DNA from: Mycobacteroides immunogenum
GTDB taxonomy: Bacteria > Actinomycetota > Actinomycetes > Mycobacteriales > Mycobacteriaceae
Direction: 5' to 3'
Length of the DNA: 64,000 bases
Assembly (NCBI RefSeq): GCF_001605725.1
Contig: NZ_CP011530.1
Span: 2,480,001-2,544,000, forward strand
Below, one piece after another: positions 18,340-28,761 of this stretch (the first letter of the stretch is position 1; every line of letters starts with the position of its first letter). The position numbers and the translations under genes are program-made. The notes below the pieces were generated by a model, which saw only the letters and a list, made by a program, of their open reading frames with translations, ran no database searches and had not been told where the DNA came from.

Positions 18340-19776
18340 ATGGATCAAGGATTGGGCACCGGTAGTTGGCGGGATCTGTTGGGTGGGCGACAACTCGGGA
18401 TTGTCACGGTGCTGGCGGGTGGTGTGATGCTGTATGCCACGAACGTTTATCTCACCACGAGTCTGTTGCCGAGCGCGGTCGCGGACATCGGCGGTGAGCG
18501 TTTCTACGCCTGGGTGACAACGGTCTATCTGGTCGCGTCGGTGAGCGCCGCCACGGTGGTGAATCCACTGCTGAGCTGGGCGGGCCCTCGCGGCGCGTAC
18601 CTGATGGCCTTCGGGGCATTCGCGGCGGGCACCCTGGTCTGTGCGGTTGCTCCCGGAATACAGACCATGCTCGCCGGACGCGCGGTCCAGGGGGCGGCCG
18701 GCGGATTGTTGGCGGGTCTCGCTTACGCCGTCATCAATCTGGCACTGCCACAACGTCTGTGGACCCGTGCCTCGGCACTCACGTCGGCGGTGTGGGGGGT
18801 CGGCACGTTTGTGGGACCGGCGACGGGCGGGTTCTTCGCGCAATGGGGGCTCTGGCGATGGGCATTCGGAGCGCTGGCCCTCGTCGCCGTGGCGATAGCC
18901 GCCATGGTGCCCGCGGTATTGACACAGGCCCAGACGCCGAACTCCACGGCGGCGCGGCACCGGGTACCGGTGCGGTCATTGCTTGTACTCACGGTGGCGG
19001 CAAGTCTGGTGGCCGTGGCAGGGCTGCAGTCGGCGTTGTCGTCCATGGCCGTTCTCATCATGGTCGCCGCGGCCCTGGTGGTCCTGTTCGTCATGCTCGA
19101 TCGCCGTTCCCCCGCATCGGTACTACCGAAGTCGGTTTTCGCGCGGAACCCGCTGAAATGGATCTACCTGACGATCGCGGTATTGGCGGTGGCCTCGATG
19201 GTCGAGACATTCATTCCGTTCTTCGGGCAGCGACTGGGCCACCTGACTCCGGTGGCCGCCGGATTCCTCGGTGCCACCTTGGCTTTCGGCTGGACCGTCG
19301 GCGAAATGATCAGCGCATCGGCGCACGGGCGCACGGTTCGCCGGATAGTGAGTATCGCTCCGGTAGTGGTTGCGGTGGGTCTGGTGCTGGCCGGCGCGCT
19401 ACAACGCGATGGCGCCACCGTGCCCGAGATCATGCTGTGGGCACTCGGGTTCGCCCTCGCCGGTGCCGGTATCGGCATGGCCTGGCCGCATCTGGCCGCG
19501 GCGGCGATGTCGGTGTCCACGGATGCGTCGGAAGGCGGGGCCGCGGCCGCCGCCATCAGCACCGTGCAGTTGATCGCCGGAGCCTTCGGGGCCGGGCTGG
19601 CCGGCGTGCTCGTCAATTTCGGCGGTCCGTCGGCGCACGGGGCGCAACTGCTGTTCCTGGGATTCGCCGCAATTGTGGTGTCCGGTGTTGCGGTGTCTTT
19701 CAGGATGTTTCACGCGGGCACCGCGCCGGAGGTGACGGATACGGCCAGCGAAGAGACGGTTAGCGCCCCGTTATGA
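18340..19776 (+). CDS. MFS drug efflux transporter (Rv1634-like)
   Basis: 478 residues with about 12-14 transmembrane helices. The first helix follows LGGRQLGIVTVLAG, and an MFS motif C-like segment is visible (GAGIGMAWPHLAAAAM). Proton-driven export of drugs or redox-active compounds is likely, given control by the divergent SoxR-type regulator; M. tuberculosis has an MFS gene (Rv1634) at this position. ATG 18340 is the preferred start because the SoxR-type promoter predicts a transcript beginning there; a GTG at 18313 would lie inside the operator. Confidence 0.9.
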   Translation: MDQGLGTGSWRDLLGGRQLGIVTVLAGGVMLYATNVYLTTSLLPSAVADIGGERFYAWVTTVYLVASVSAATVVNPLLSWAGPRGAYLMAFGAFAAGTLVCAVAPGIQTMLAGRAVQGAAGGLLAGLAYAVINLALPQRLWTRASALTSAVWGVGTFVGPATGGFFAQWGLWRWAFGALALVAVAIAAMVPAVLTQAQTPNSTAARHRVPVRSLLVLTVAASLVAVAGLQSALSSMAVLIMVAAALVVLFVMLDRRSPASVLPKSVFARNPLKWIYLTIAVLAVASMVETFIPFFGQRLGHLTPVAAGFLGATLAFGWTVGEMISASAHGRTVRRIVSIAPVVVAVGLVLAGALQRDGATVPEIMLWALGFALAGAGIGMAWPHLAAAAMSVSTDASEGGAAAAAISTVQLIAGAFGAGLAGVLVNFGGPSAHGAQLLFLGFAAIVVSGVAVSFRMFHAGTAPEVTDTASEETVSAPL

Positions 19777-19800
19777 GCCTTGCCGGTGTATGAACAGACC

Positions 19801-21237
19801 ATGCACCGGATTCTTGCGCTGACCGCCGCCGTGCTCACTCTCGCCTCCTGCGGGACGACGCAGAACCAGAGTTCCCCGACGGCCACAGCCCCTTCCACCA
19901 ACGATGACCGTGGCGCGTTTCGGGACCTGTATCGGGAACTGATCGAAACGAACACCACGGCGTCGCAGGGGAGTTGCACCGACGCCGCGCAAAAGATGGC
20001 CACGCGTCTCAAAGGTGCCGGATACGCCGACAAGGATCTGGTCGAGTTCAGCCCGCCTGATCACCCCAAGGACGGCGGTCTGGTGGCGACGCTCGCGGGC
20101 TCCGACTCCGCCGCCAAACCCATCCTGCTCCTGGCACATATCGATGTCGTGGAGGCCAAACGCGAGGACTGGAAGCGTGATCCGTTCACGCTCGCCGAGG
20201 AGAACGGGTATTTCTTTGCGCGCGGCGCCGAGGACGACAAGGCCATGGCCGCTATCTTCGTCGACAGTCTCATCCGGTACCGCACAGAGAACTTTGTCCC
20301 GAAACGCCCAATCCGGGTTGCGCTTACTTGTGGGGAAGAGGGCGGCGGCCAGGTGAATGGTGCGGAGTGGCTCCATCAGAATCGGCCCGATCTCGTCGAC
20401 GCCGAGTTCGTCATCAACGAGGGCGCGGGCGGCGACCTCAACGAGGACAACAAACCCATCCTGCTTGAAATCCAGGCCGGTCAGAAGATCTATCAGGACT
20501 TCACCCTCGAGGTCACCGACGAGGGCGGGCACAGCAGCCAGCCCGGTCCTTTCAACGCGATACAGGCGCTCGGCTCCGCGCTGAACCGGCTTGCCGCCGC
20601 ACCGTTTCCGGTGCAGCTCAACGAGGTGACCCGGGCCTATTTCAAGGCACAGGCCGCGCTACAGCCGGGTGAGGTGGGTCAGGCCATGTCGACAATCGTT
20701 GTCAATCCACAGGATCCGGGTGCCATCGCGGTGCTATCCCGGAACCCGCTCTACAACGCCATGCTGCGTACCACCTGCGTTCCCACCAAAATCGAAGGTG
20801 GGCATGCCAACAACGCGCTGCCACAACGCGCCACCGCCAACGTGAATTGCCGGATATTGCCCGGGGTCGGGGTGCAACAGGGGGTTCAGGACGCCATCGT
20901 GAAGGCGGTCAACGACCCGAAGGTCACGGTGAGGCCCGCCGCACCGTTCCGTACCAATGTCGCCAGCGTCCCGCCGTTGTCCCCACAGATCGTCGAACCC
21001 ATCAAGGCCGTCGCCGGCTCGATGTGGCCGGGCGTACCCCTGGTGCCCACCATGTCCACCGGCGCGACGGATGCGATCTACTTCGGCCAGACGCCGGTCT
21101 ACGGCCTCAGCGGCATATTCGCCCAGCCCGGGGAGACGCACGCACATGGTCTGGACGAGCGGATCCAGGTCAAATCCCTCTATGACGGGCGAGCCTTCCT
21201 CTATCAAGTCGTCAAGCTGTATGCGAATGGTGCGTGA
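19801..21237 (+). CDS. M20-family metallopeptidase, lipoprotein
   Basis: 478 residues. A lipoprotein signal (LTLASC, Cys17) anchors it outside the membrane. The M20 dizinc site is visible: AHIDVVEA (first His and Asp), GAEDDKA (bridging Asp), CGEEGGG (catalytic and metal Glu), a downstream NEGAGG Glu and a late HAHGLDE His. It probably hydrolyses dipeptides or N-acyl amino acids in the periplasm or wall. The lid domain (DEGGHSSQPGP) is present. It starts 24 bp after the MFS stop codon and may be co-transcribed with it, though TATGAA 7 bp before its ATG could also serve as a weak leaderless promoter. Confidence 0.88.
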   Translation: MHRILALTAAVLTLASCGTTQNQSSPTATAPSTNDDRGAFRDLYRELIETNTTASQGSCTDAAQKMATRLKGAGYADKDLVEFSPPDHPKDGGLVATLAGSDSAAKPILLLAHIDVVEAKREDWKRDPFTLAEENGYFFARGAEDDKAMAAIFVDSLIRYRTENFVPKRPIRVALTCGEEGGGQVNGAEWLHQNRPDLVDAEFVINEGAGGDLNEDNKPILLEIQAGQKIYQDFTLEVTDEGGHSSQPGPFNAIQALGSALNRLAAAPFPVQLNEVTRAYFKAQAALQPGEVGQAMSTIVVNPQDPGAIAVLSRNPLYNAMLRTTCVPTKIEGGHANNALPQRATANVNCRILPGVGVQQGVQDAIVKAVNDPKVTVRPAAPFRTNVASVPPLSPQIVEPIKAVAGSMWPGVPLVPTMSTGATDAIYFGQTPVYGLSGIFAQPGETHAHGLDERIQVKSLYDGRAFLYQVVKLYANGA

Positions 21238-21398
21238 TTGTCCTCATAACCAGATTGAGGCGCGCGCCATACCGGTGCGACCGTCCGACGAGGGAAAATC
21301 GCGCGCATAGCCCGACACAATCGGCCAAATGACGCATGGTGGGGGCCCTTCCCGGCTAATCTCATCTGGCCTGGTCAAACGGAACTGGAGGACCTTTC

Positions 21399-21839
21399 AT
21401 GAGTGCATACAGCACTGTCGTTGTCGGTACAGACGGATCGGATTCGTCGTACCGGGCGGTCGACCGCGCTGGAGCCATCGCGGGCGCCGCCGGCGCCAAG
21501 CTCATCGTCGCGACCGCGTATTTCCCCGAGAACAACCCTCATTCGGCCGATGTGCTCAAGGACGACGCGTACAAGGTCACCGGCAAGGCGCCCGTCTACG
21601 ACATCCTGCGCACCGCACGCGAGCGCGCGACTGCCGCGGGTGCGGGAAATGTTGAAGAGCGCTCGATCGAGGGAGCGCCGGTGGATGCGCTACTTGACCT
21701 GGTGATCAACTCCAAGGCCGATCTACTGGTCGTCGGCAACGTCGGTCTGAACACCATCGCCGGACGCCTGCTGGGATCGGTGCCCTCCGACGTCGCACGC
21801 CGTTCCAAGTGCGACGTGCTGATCGTTCACACCACCTAG
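21399..21839 (+). CDS. universal stress protein (Rv1636-like)
   Basis: 146 residues with a single UspA domain: VVVGTDGSDSS at the N-terminus and the nucleotide-binding motif GNVGLNTIAGRLLGSVPSDV near the C-terminus. The M. tuberculosis ortholog Rv1636 is a cytosolic USP reported to bind cAMP strongly, and the locus position is the same here. ATG 21399 is preceded by CTGGAGGACC. The 160-bp upstream gap holds no regulatory box that I can support. Confidence 0.93.
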   Translation: MSAYSTVVVGTDGSDSSYRAVDRAGAIAGAAGAKLIVATAYFPENNPHSADVLKDDAYKVTGKAPVYDILRTARERATAAGAGNVEERSIEGAPVDALLDLVINSKADLLVVGNVGLNTIAGRLLGSVPSDVARRSKCDVLIVHTT

Positions 21840-21867
21840 ATTCGGTAGGGGCTCGAACGAGGCGGAA

Positions 21868-22545
21868 TCACCAGCCTCGTTCGCGCCATTCACCGAGTGA
21901 TCCGCGCTCGGCACCCAGGGTGGTGTCGTCTCCGTGCCCCGGGTATACAACGGTGGAATCCGGGTATGCCCCGAACAGCCGCTCACTGACATCGTCCAGC
22001 AGCTGGTTGAAGTCTTCTGGACCGGAAGTCCGTCCCACACCCCCGGGAAACAGCGAGTCCCCGGTGAACAGATGCGTGACTCCGCCGGCGGAGAACGCCA
22101 GCGCTACCGAGCCCGGCGTATGTCCACGCAGATGAATGACGTCGAAGTGCAGGTCGCCGATATCGAAGCTGTCGCCACCGGCCAATAGCGTGGTGGGTGG
22201 GACCGGGAGTGGTCCGGCATCCAAATCATGTGCGGCGCTGGGGGATTGAGTCTTCCCGACAATTGCTTCCAGGGCCTGCCAGTGATCGAAATGCTGATGT
22301 GTGGTCACGATCAGTTCGATGTTCGGCGCGTTCTCGTCCAGCAGGGTGGCCAGCCGCTCGGCGTCGTTGGCGGCGTCGATGAGCAGCGACTTGCCGGTGT
22401 TCGCGCATGTCACGATGTACGCGTTGTTGTCCATCGGGCCCACCGAGGCCTTGATGATGGTCGCACCGTCCACGGTGCGACGTGCCACTCCGGAGCCCGG
22501 CTCGATGTGCCCGGAATAGTCGTCGTCGATGGTGATCGAGGTCAT
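21868..22545 (-). CDS. metallo-beta-lactamase-fold hydrolase (Rv1637c-like, glyoxalase II type)
   Basis: 225 residues. The MBL zinc motif is H83-x-H85-x-D87-H88 (THQHFDHW), followed by a conserved His (HLRGHTPGSV), the bridging Asp (TGDSLFPGG) and the late His (YPGHGDDT). These are the glyoxalase II-like ligands. Substrate is not known for the mycobacterial enzyme; thioester hydrolysis is a guess. It is divergent from uvrA, with 151 bp between them. ATG 22545 begins the conserved N-terminus. Confidence 0.88.
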   Translation of the reverse strand: MTSITIDDDYSGHIEPGSGVARRTVDGATIIKASVGPMDNNAYIVTCANTGKSLLIDAANDAERLATLLDENAPNIELIVTTHQHFDHWQALEAIVGKTQSPSAAHDLDAGPLPVPPTTLLAGGDSFDIGDLHFDVIHLRGHTPGSVALAFSAGGVTHLFTGDSLFPGGVGRTSGPEDFNQLLDDVSERLFGAYPDSTVVYPGHGDDTTLGAERGSLGEWRERGW

Positions 22546-22696
22546 GCTCCAACCGTAGTGGCCGATAGTGACGCGAAGGTTGTCGGTACCTCGTCCTAGC
22601 ATGGAGTCGACGACTCAGTCGGCCTGGATTCCGCATGGGGCTACAGGGGCTGGGTCATGCGAAAACACCTGCATGGGGCAGTGTGAAAGGAGACAG

Positions 22697-25651
22697 GTGG
22701 CCGACCGTCTGATTGTGCGGGGCGCGCGTGAGCACAACCTGCGCGGTATCGACCTTGACCTACCCCGCGACAGCCTCATTGTCTTCACCGGCTTGTCGGG
22801 TTCCGGAAAGTCGAGTCTTGCGTTCGACACCATCTTCGCCGAGGGGCAGCGCCGATACGTCGAATCGCTATCGGCCTACGCCCGGCAGTTCCTCGGGCAG
22901 ATGGACAAACCCGATGTCGATTTCATCGAGGGGCTGTCCCCGGCGGTGTCGATCGACCAGAAGTCCACCAACCGCAACCCACGGTCCACGGTGGGCACCA
23001 TCACCGAGGTCTACGACTATCTGCGTCTGCTGTACGCGCGCGCCGGCACACCACACTGCCCGGTATGTGGGGAGAAGATCGCGAAGCAGACGCCCCAGCA
23101 GATCGTGGATCAGGTGCTGGACATGGAGGAGGGCCTGCGGTTCCAGGTACTCGCTCCGGTGGTGCGCACCCGCAAGGGCGAGTTCGTCGACCTGTTCGAG
23201 CAGCTGAACTCGCAGGGCTACAGCAGAATTCGCGTGGACGGTGTAGTGCACTCGCTCACCGATCCACCCAAGCTCAAGAAGCAGGAGAAACACGATATCG
23301 AGGTGGTCATCGACCGCCTATCGGTCAAGGCGACCTCCAAGCAGCGGCTCACCGACTCGGTGGAGACCGCGCTGCGGCTCGCCGACGGCATCGTGGTGCT
23401 CGAGTTCGTCGACGCGGACGAAGATTCCCCGCACCGCGAACGCAGGTTTTCCGAGAAACTTGCCTGCCCCAACGGCCACCCGCTTGCCGTGGATGATCTT
23501 GAACCACGGTCTTTTTCGTTCAACTCGCCCTATGGCGCCTGCCCCGAATGCACCGGCCTGGGCATCAAGAAGGAAGTGGACCCCGACCTGGTGGTCCCTG
23601 ACCCTGACATGACACTGGCCGAGGGGGCGATCGCACCCTGGTCGATGGGGCAGAACGCCGACTACTTCGTCCGGCTCATGTCCGGACTCGGCGACGCTCT
23701 CGGATTCGATGTGGACACACCGTGGAAGAAGCTGCCCGCGGCGGCCAAGAAGGCAATCCTGGACGGCTCCACCGAGCAGGTTCATGTGCGGTACAAGAAC
23801 CGGTATGGGCGCACCCGTTCCTATTACGCGGAATTCGAAGGCGTGCTGGCATTCCTGCAACGCCGCATGGAACAAACCGAATCGGAATGGGCCAAGGAAC
23901 GTTATGAGGGGTTCATGCGGGACATCCCGTGCCCCGAATGCAACGGCACCCGCCTCAAGCCCGAGATTCTGTCGGTCACCCTGACGGCGGGGGAGCACGG
24001 CACCAAATCGATCGCAGAGGTGTGCGAGCTGTCCATCGCGGACTGTGCGCAATTCCTGAACGCACTGACTCTGGGGCATCGCGAGCAGGCCATCGCCGGG
24101 CAGGTGCTCAAGGAGGTTCAGTTCCGGCTGGGATTCCTGCTGGACGTGGGCCTGCAGTACCTGTCGCTGTCGCGTGCGGCGGGCACGTTGTCCGGCGGTG
24201 AGGCGCAGCGCATCAGACTGGCGACCCAGATCGGCTCGGGCCTGGTCGGCGTGCTCTACGTTCTTGATGAACCCTCAATCGGTCTGCATCAGCGGGACAA
24301 TCGGCGCCTTATCGACACCCTCACGCGGCTGAGGGATCTGGGCAACACGCTCATCGTGGTCGAGCATGACGAGGACACCATCAAACATGCCGACTGGGTG
24401 GTGGACATCGGTCCGGCGGCCGGCGAGCATGGCGGCCAGGTGGTGCACAGCGGCACCTACGCGGAGCTGCTGAAAAACAAGAACTCCGTCACCGGTTCGT
24501 ATTTGTCTGGCGCAGAAAGCATTCCGCTGCCGCCGATGCGCCGCGCGATTGACCCGAAACGTCAGGTGACCGTGGTGGGCGCGCGCGAGCACAACCTCAA
24601 CGGCATCGACGTCTCCTTTCCGCTCGGGGTGCTGACCTCCGTCACCGGCGTGTCGGGATCGGGGAAATCGACTCTGGTCAACGACATTCTCGCCACCGTG
24701 CTGGCCAACAAGCTCAACGGGGCACGCCAGGTGCCTGGCCGGCACACCCGGGTGACCGGTTTGGACAAGGTCGACAAGCTGGTGCGGGTCGATCAGTCGC
24801 CGATCGGGCGTACACCTCGCTCGAATCCCGCTACCTACACCGGGGTCTTCGACAAGATCCGCACGCTCTTCGCGGCGACCACCGAGGCCAAGGTCCGCGG
24901 CTATCAACCGGGCCGGTTCTCCTTCAACGTCAAGGGCGGCCGCTGCGAGGCGTGTACCGGCGACGGCACCATCAAGATCGAGATGAACTTCCTGCCGGAC
25001 GTTTATGTGCCCTGCGAGGTGTGCCACGGCGCCCGCTACAACAGGGAAACGCTTGAGGTGCACTACAAGGGCAAGACCATCGCCCAGGTACTCGACATGC
25101 CCATCGAGGAGGCCGCCGAGTTCTTCGAGCCCATCACCTCGATCCACCGCTATCTGAAAACCCTCGTCGAGGTCGGACTGGGTTATGTGCGGCTGGGGCA
25201 GCCCGCACCGACCCTCTCCGGCGGTGAGGCGCAGCGCGTCAAGCTGGCCGCCGAACTGCAGAAGCGCTCGACGGGCAAGACCATCTACATCCTCGACGAA
25301 CCCACCACTGGTCTGCATTTCGAGGACATCCGCAAGCTACTCACGGTCATCAACGGCTTGGTAGACAAGGGCAACACCGTCATCGTCATCGAACACAACC
25401 TCGATGTCATCAAGACATCGGACTGGATCATCGATATGGGTCCCGAGGGCGGATCGGGGGGCGGCACCGTGGTGGCGGAGGGGCCGCCGGAATCCGTCGC
25501 GCAGACGGGGGGCAGCTACACCGGTGAATTCCTGGTGGACCTGTTGCCCAAGCCGGAGCGCAACGGCAAGACCCCTGCGAAAGCTCCTGCCAAGAGCGCC
25601 GGAACCACAGCCGCCAAAGCGAGGACCAGGAAGGTTGTCACTGCGGTCTAG
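22697..25651 (+). CDS. uvrA: excinuclease ABC subunit A
   Basis: 984 residues. UvrA is the damage-sensing ATPase dimer of nucleotide excision repair. Two ABC-type ATPase halves are seen: the first with Walker [13 protein letters not shown] and signature [12 protein letters not shown], the second with [10 protein letters not shown] and [12 protein letters not shown], each followed by a Walker B ([20 protein letters not shown]). Zinc modules appear as [19 protein letters not shown] and CEACTGDG...CEVCHG. GTG 22697 has AAAGGAG 5 nt upstream and begins the conserved [15 protein letters not shown]; earlier in-frame starts lack support. Confidence 0.97.
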   Translation: MADRLIVRGAREHNLRGIDLDLPRDSLIVFTGLSGSGKSSLAFDTIFAEGQRRYVESLSAYARQFLGQMDKPDVDFIEGLSPAVSIDQKSTNRNPRSTVGTITEVYDYLRLLYARAGTPHCPVCGEKIAKQTPQQIVDQVLDMEEGLRFQVLAPVVRTRKGEFVDLFEQLNSQGYSRIRVDGVVHSLTDPPKLKKQEKHDIEVVIDRLSVKATSKQRLTDSVETALRLADGIVVLEFVDADEDSPHRERRFSEKLACPNGHPLAVDDLEPRSFSFNSPYGACPECTGLGIKKEVDPDLVVPDPDMTLAEGAIAPWSMGQNADYFVRLMSGLGDALGFDVDTPWKKLPAAAKKAILDGSTEQVHVRYKNRYGRTRSYYAEFEGVLAFLQRRMEQTESEWAKERYEGFMRDIPCPECNGTRLKPEILSVTLTAGEHGTKSIAEVCELSIADCAQFLNALTLGHREQAIAGQVLKEVQFRLGFLLDVGLQYLSLSRAAGTLSGGEAQRIRLATQIGSGLVGVLYVLDEPSIGLHQRDNRRLIDTLTRLRDLGNTLIVVEHDEDTIKHADWVVDIGPAAGEHGGQVVHSGTYAELLKNKNSVTGSYLSGAESIPLPPMRRAIDPKRQVTVVGAREHNLNGIDVSFPLGVLTSVTGVSGSGKSTLVNDILATVLANKLNGARQVPGRHTRVTGLDKVDKLVRVDQSPIGRTPRSNPATYTGVFDKIRTLFAATTEAKVRGYQPGRFSFNVKGGRCEACTGDGTIKIEMNFLPDVYVPCEVCHGARYNRETLEVHYKGKTIAQVLDMPIEEAAEFFEPITSIHRYLKTLVEVGLGYVRLGQPAPTLSGGEAQRVKLAAELQKRSTGKTIYILDEPTTGLHFEDIRKLLTVINGLVDKGNTVIVIEHNLDVIKTSDWIIDMGPEGGSGGGTVVAEGPPESVAQTGGSYTGEFLVDLLPKPERNGKTPAKAPAKSAGTTAAKARTRKVVTAV

Positions 25652-25661
25652 GGTGGCAGTC

Positions 25662-27143
25662 ATGACTGACGCCGTGGTTGGTGAACCGTTCGTCCGTATC
25701 CTCGCCAACCTGGCGCAGGCAGAACCGGATGCCCCGGCCGTCACCTGCGGTACCGACTCGGTCACCCGGGCGGAGTTGGAGCGGCGCGCCACCGCGCTGG
25801 CGCACGCATACCGGCGGCTCGGGGTGCGGCAGGGTGATCTCGTCACCATCGCACTGCCCAACTCGGTGGAGTTCTTCGCTGCCCAAATCGCGGTATGGAA
25901 GCTGGGTGCCACCCCGCAACCGGTGTCCTGGCGGCTGCCTCTCGCCGAACGCCGGGCAATCGTGGAACTGGCCGACTCGACGCTCGTGGTCGGGGTAGAC
26001 CCCGCAGAACATCCCGATCGGGTTTGTGTCCCAGCAGGATTCGAGCCAACCGCCGAAGACGCTGCCGCTGATCCACTGCCCGAGGTGGTTTCACCCGCCT
26101 GGAAGGCACCCACCTCCGGGGGCAGCACCGGCCGGCCCAAGATCATCCTGGCACCCACTCCCGCCACCATCACCGGACCCGCGGCGGGTGAGATGGTGGG
26201 TATGCAGCACGCGGACGCCCAGCTTGTCGCGGGCCCGCTGTATCACAATGCGCCGCTGATGTTTTCGTCGTACGGGTTGCTGCTCGGACACCACCTGATT
26301 GTGCAGCCGAAGTTCGACGCACTCGAGGCGCTCGAGCTGATCGCTGCCCACAAGGTCACCTGGCTGCAGGTGGTGCCCACCATGATGTCGCGCATGCTGC
26401 GTGAGCTCCGGCAATACCCCGGACGGTTCGACCTCTCCACCATTCGCGTGCTGTGGCATATGGCGGCTCCGTGTCCGGTGTGGCTGAAGCAAGCGTGGAT
26501 AGATCTGCTGGGACCGGAAGTGATTTGGGAGCTGTACGCCGGTACGGAGGCCATCGGCGGCACCATCATCACCGGGCAGGAATGGCTGGCTCACCGTGGC
26601 TCCGTCGGAAAGCCGGCGCTCGGTGAACTCGCCATCCTCGACGAGGACGGAAATCCTTTGCCTGCCGGCGAGGTGGGGGAGATCTTCATGCGCCCATGGG
26701 AGGGCATGCCCACGCCATACAAGTACCTGGGGGCACAGATCAAGCGATTCGGCACCTGGGAGTCGATCGGCGATCTCGGCTGGCTGGACGATGACGGCTA
26801 CCTCTACATGAGTGATCGACGTACCGACTTGATCGTCACCGGTGGCGCGAATGTGTTTCCCGCAGAAGTGGAATCGATCATGAACGGCTACCCGGGCGTG
26901 ATCGACAGCGTTGTGGTGGGCCTACCCGATGACGATCTTGGTCAGAGCGTGCATGCTGTGGTGCACGCTGAACGTAACGTCACCGAGGATCAGCTGCGCG
27001 ACTATCTGCTCGACCAGATAGTTCGATACAAGGTGCCGCGCACCATCGAGTTCGTCGCCGAACCGTTGCGGGAAGATTCCGGCAAGGTCCGGCGCAGTCT
27101 CATCCGTGAGCAGGCGATTGCCCGTCGGGCAGCTGACGGCTAG
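25662..27143 (+). CDS. class I adenylate-forming acyl-CoA ligase (BaiB/FadD-like)
   Basis: 493 residues. ANL superfamily motifs are complete: the AMP/phosphate loop SGGSTGRPK, YAGTEAIGG, GDLGWLDDDGYLYMSDRRTDLI and a C-terminal EDSGKVRRSLI with the catalytic Lys. It should activate a carboxylate to acyl-AMP and then acyl-CoA; the variant A3 loop resembles bile-acid/steroid-type CoA ligases. The start lies 10 bp after uvrA, probably reached by readthrough. Its last 44 bp overlap a convergent small gene. M. tuberculosis has no such gene between uvrA and Rv1638A to my knowledge, so it may be a lineage-specific insertion. Confidence 0.88.
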   Translation: MTDAVVGEPFVRILANLAQAEPDAPAVTCGTDSVTRAELERRATALAHAYRRLGVRQGDLVTIALPNSVEFFAAQIAVWKLGATPQPVSWRLPLAERRAIVELADSTLVVGVDPAEHPDRVCVPAGFEPTAEDAAADPLPEVVSPAWKAPTSGGSTGRPKIILAPTPATITGPAAGEMVGMQHADAQLVAGPLYHNAPLMFSSYGLLLGHHLIVQPKFDALEALELIAAHKVTWLQVVPTMMSRMLRELRQYPGRFDLSTIRVLWHMAAPCPVWLKQAWIDLLGPEVIWELYAGTEAIGGTIITGQEWLAHRGSVGKPALGELAILDEDGNPLPAGEVGEIFMRPWEGMPTPYKYLGAQIKRFGTWESIGDLGWLDDDGYLYMSDRRTDLIVTGGANVFPAEVESIMNGYPGVIDSVVVGLPDDDLGQSVHAVVHAERNVTEDQLRDYLLDQIVRYKVPRTIEFVAEPLREDSGKVRRSLIREQAIARRAADG

Positions 27144-27360
27144 CGTCCTGGCGCATCGACCTACGGATCTCCTCCAGCCGCTCGGCCGCGGCCTGGTTTC
27201 TGGCCTCGAACTGTTCCTCAAGCGCGCGACCTTCGTCACTTTCGGCATCCAGCTCGGCCGACCCGGCGGCGGTGCCCGAGCGGGTCTCGATCTTCTCGCG
27301 CACCGACTCGAACGTCGGTACACCGCTGTCGGTGTACCCCGGATCAGGAGTATCGGTCAT
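27100..27360 (-). CDS. small conserved hypothetical protein (Rv1638A-like)
   Basis: 86 residues, acidic and helical, with a predicted coiled-coil stretch (RALEEQFEARNQAAAERLEE). There is no signal peptide or membrane segment. It occupies the position of Rv1638A in M. tuberculosis. Its 3' end overlaps the convergent acyl-CoA ligase by 44 bp. Function unknown. Confidence 0.7.
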   Translation of the reverse strand: MTDTPDPGYTDSGVPTFESVREKIETRSGTAAGSAELDAESDEGRALEEQFEARNQAAAERLEEIRRSMRQDASRQLPDGQSPAHG

Positions 27361-27384
27361 ACCGATCGACGCTACCCTTCGCGG

Positions 27385-28761
27385 CTAGCGCGGCAGCGGC
27401 ATATCGGGGACCGTGGGCGTACCGATCCGGCCCGCCATCCATGGAAGTGCTGAGGTGAAGGCAGTCTGCGCGAACGGCCACTTGTGCTCACCGGGCTTGT
27501 GCTGCACCGTGCATGAGATCCCCTGTGCCGTAGCCACCTCACACAGTTTGTGCGCGGCACGGTCCTGATCGCTCAGCGGGACGGCCGCTGCCGCGCCGGG
27601 TGATGCTCCGCTACTGGTGATCGCGCCGGATCCGGCCCGGTGCATCCCGTTGACGTCGAACCAGCCCGCGGTGTTGGCATAACGTCCATGACGGGTCATC
27701 ACCGTCGCCGGGTCGAACTGATCCCAGGCGCCGGCGTCGCCGCCGAAGAGGCGGGCGATCGTCTGTGCCTTGTTTCCGGTGTTCGGCGACATGTCGCCGG
27801 CGATGTCCTCGAAGGCGCTGAACAGTTCGGGGTGCCTGGCGGCAAGGGTCACGGCGCAGGTACCACCCATGGACCAGCCCACGATGCCCCAGTTCTGCGG
27901 GCGTGGGCTGACTCCGAAGCGCGACACCATGAAGGGGACGACATCTTTTGTCAGGTGATCGGCGGAGTTGCCGCGCGGCCCATTCACACATTCGGTGTCG
28001 TTGTTGAACGAACCGCCGGCATCGACGAACACCATCACCGGCGCGTTGCCGCCATGCTGGCTGGCGAAGGCGTCGGCCACGTCGACCGCGTTTCCGCTCC
28101 GAATCCAGTCGCTGGGGGTGTTGAACTCGCCGCCGATCATCATGATCGTGGGCAGCTCGGCACGTGTGGAGTCAAACCAGGCCGGAGGCAGGTACACGAT
28201 CTCCTTGCGGTGCCGGAATCCGCTGGCATCGGCTGGGATATCGACCGGGACGAGCTTGCCCTTGGTCATGGTCGGCCCGCGCCGCTCCGCGCGTGCGGCG
28301 GTCACGGTCGCCATATCGGCTTGATTGGGGAGCGGACCGGCGGTTAGCTGCGCCCATCCGGATTGGACGCTACGCACGTAGCCGACCCATTGATTCAACA
28401 TGAGTGAGCCCGACAGTACGGCGAGTGGGACCGCGGTCAGTGCGACTGCGCGGCGCCACCAGCGCGCCGTGCGCCAGCCCACCACCAGGACGGTGGCAGC
28501 GACGCCGGTGAGCGCGATCCACACCCAGAGCATCAGCGGAGCCGGGTTGCCTCTGTCTGCCCAGCCCTCGGACTGGATGTACCAATAGGCCCAGGCGGCG
28601 AGGGCCGCGCCGATGCCTACCGCAACGGGTACCCAGCGGCGAAACCACCGGCGAGTACGCAAACCAATCGCGATGACGAGCGCAAAGCCGGCGATGACCT
28701 GCATGGAGACGGCAAAGTTCCCATGTAACAGCGAGATGTCATGACCGGACACGGCACTCAT
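27385..28761 (-). CDS. membrane-anchored esterase, antigen-85/esterase D type (Rv1639c-like)
   Basis: 458 residues. Four transmembrane helices occupy about residues 15-130. An extracytoplasmic alpha/beta-hydrolase domain of the putative esterase/Ag85 family follows: the nucleophile elbow GWSMGG, VDAGGSFNNDTECVN, and a late His (GEHKWPFAQ). This layout occurs in mycobacterial membrane esterases next to lysX. It may act on cell-wall lipids or mycolate esters; the substrate is not shown. It lies 94 bp downstream of lysX on the same strand and may share its transcript. Confidence 0.88.
   Translation of the reverse strand: MSAVSGHDISLLHGNFAVSMQVIAGFALVIAIGLRTRRWFRRWVPVAVGIGAALAAWAYWYIQSEGWADRGNPAPLMLWVWIALTGVAATVLVVGWRTARWWRRAVALTAVPLAVLSGSLMLNQWVGYVRSVQSGWAQLTAGPLPNQADMATVTAARAERRGPTMTKGKLVPVDIPADASGFRHRKEIVYLPPAWFDSTRAELPTIMMIGGEFNTPSDWIRSGNAVDVADAFASQHGGNAPVMVFVDAGGSFNNDTECVNGPRGNSADHLTKDVVPFMVSRFGVSPRPQNWGIVGWSMGGTCAVTLAARHPELFSAFEDIAGDMSPNTGNKAQTIARLFGGDAGAWDQFDPATVMTRHGRYANTAGWFDVNGMHRAGSGAITSSGASPGAAAAVPLSDQDRAAHKLCEVATAQGISCTVQHKPGEHKWPFAQTAFTSALPWMAGRIGTPTVPDMPLPR

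Noticed and set aside
21238..21398. Possible DosR-type box (GGGGCCCTTCCC) before the universal stress protein
   Set aside because: Match to the DosR consensus is too weak, and the core A/T positions are missing.
22546..22696. LexA/SOS box before uvrA
   Set aside because: No TCGAAC-N-GTTCGA-like palindrome found in the gap.
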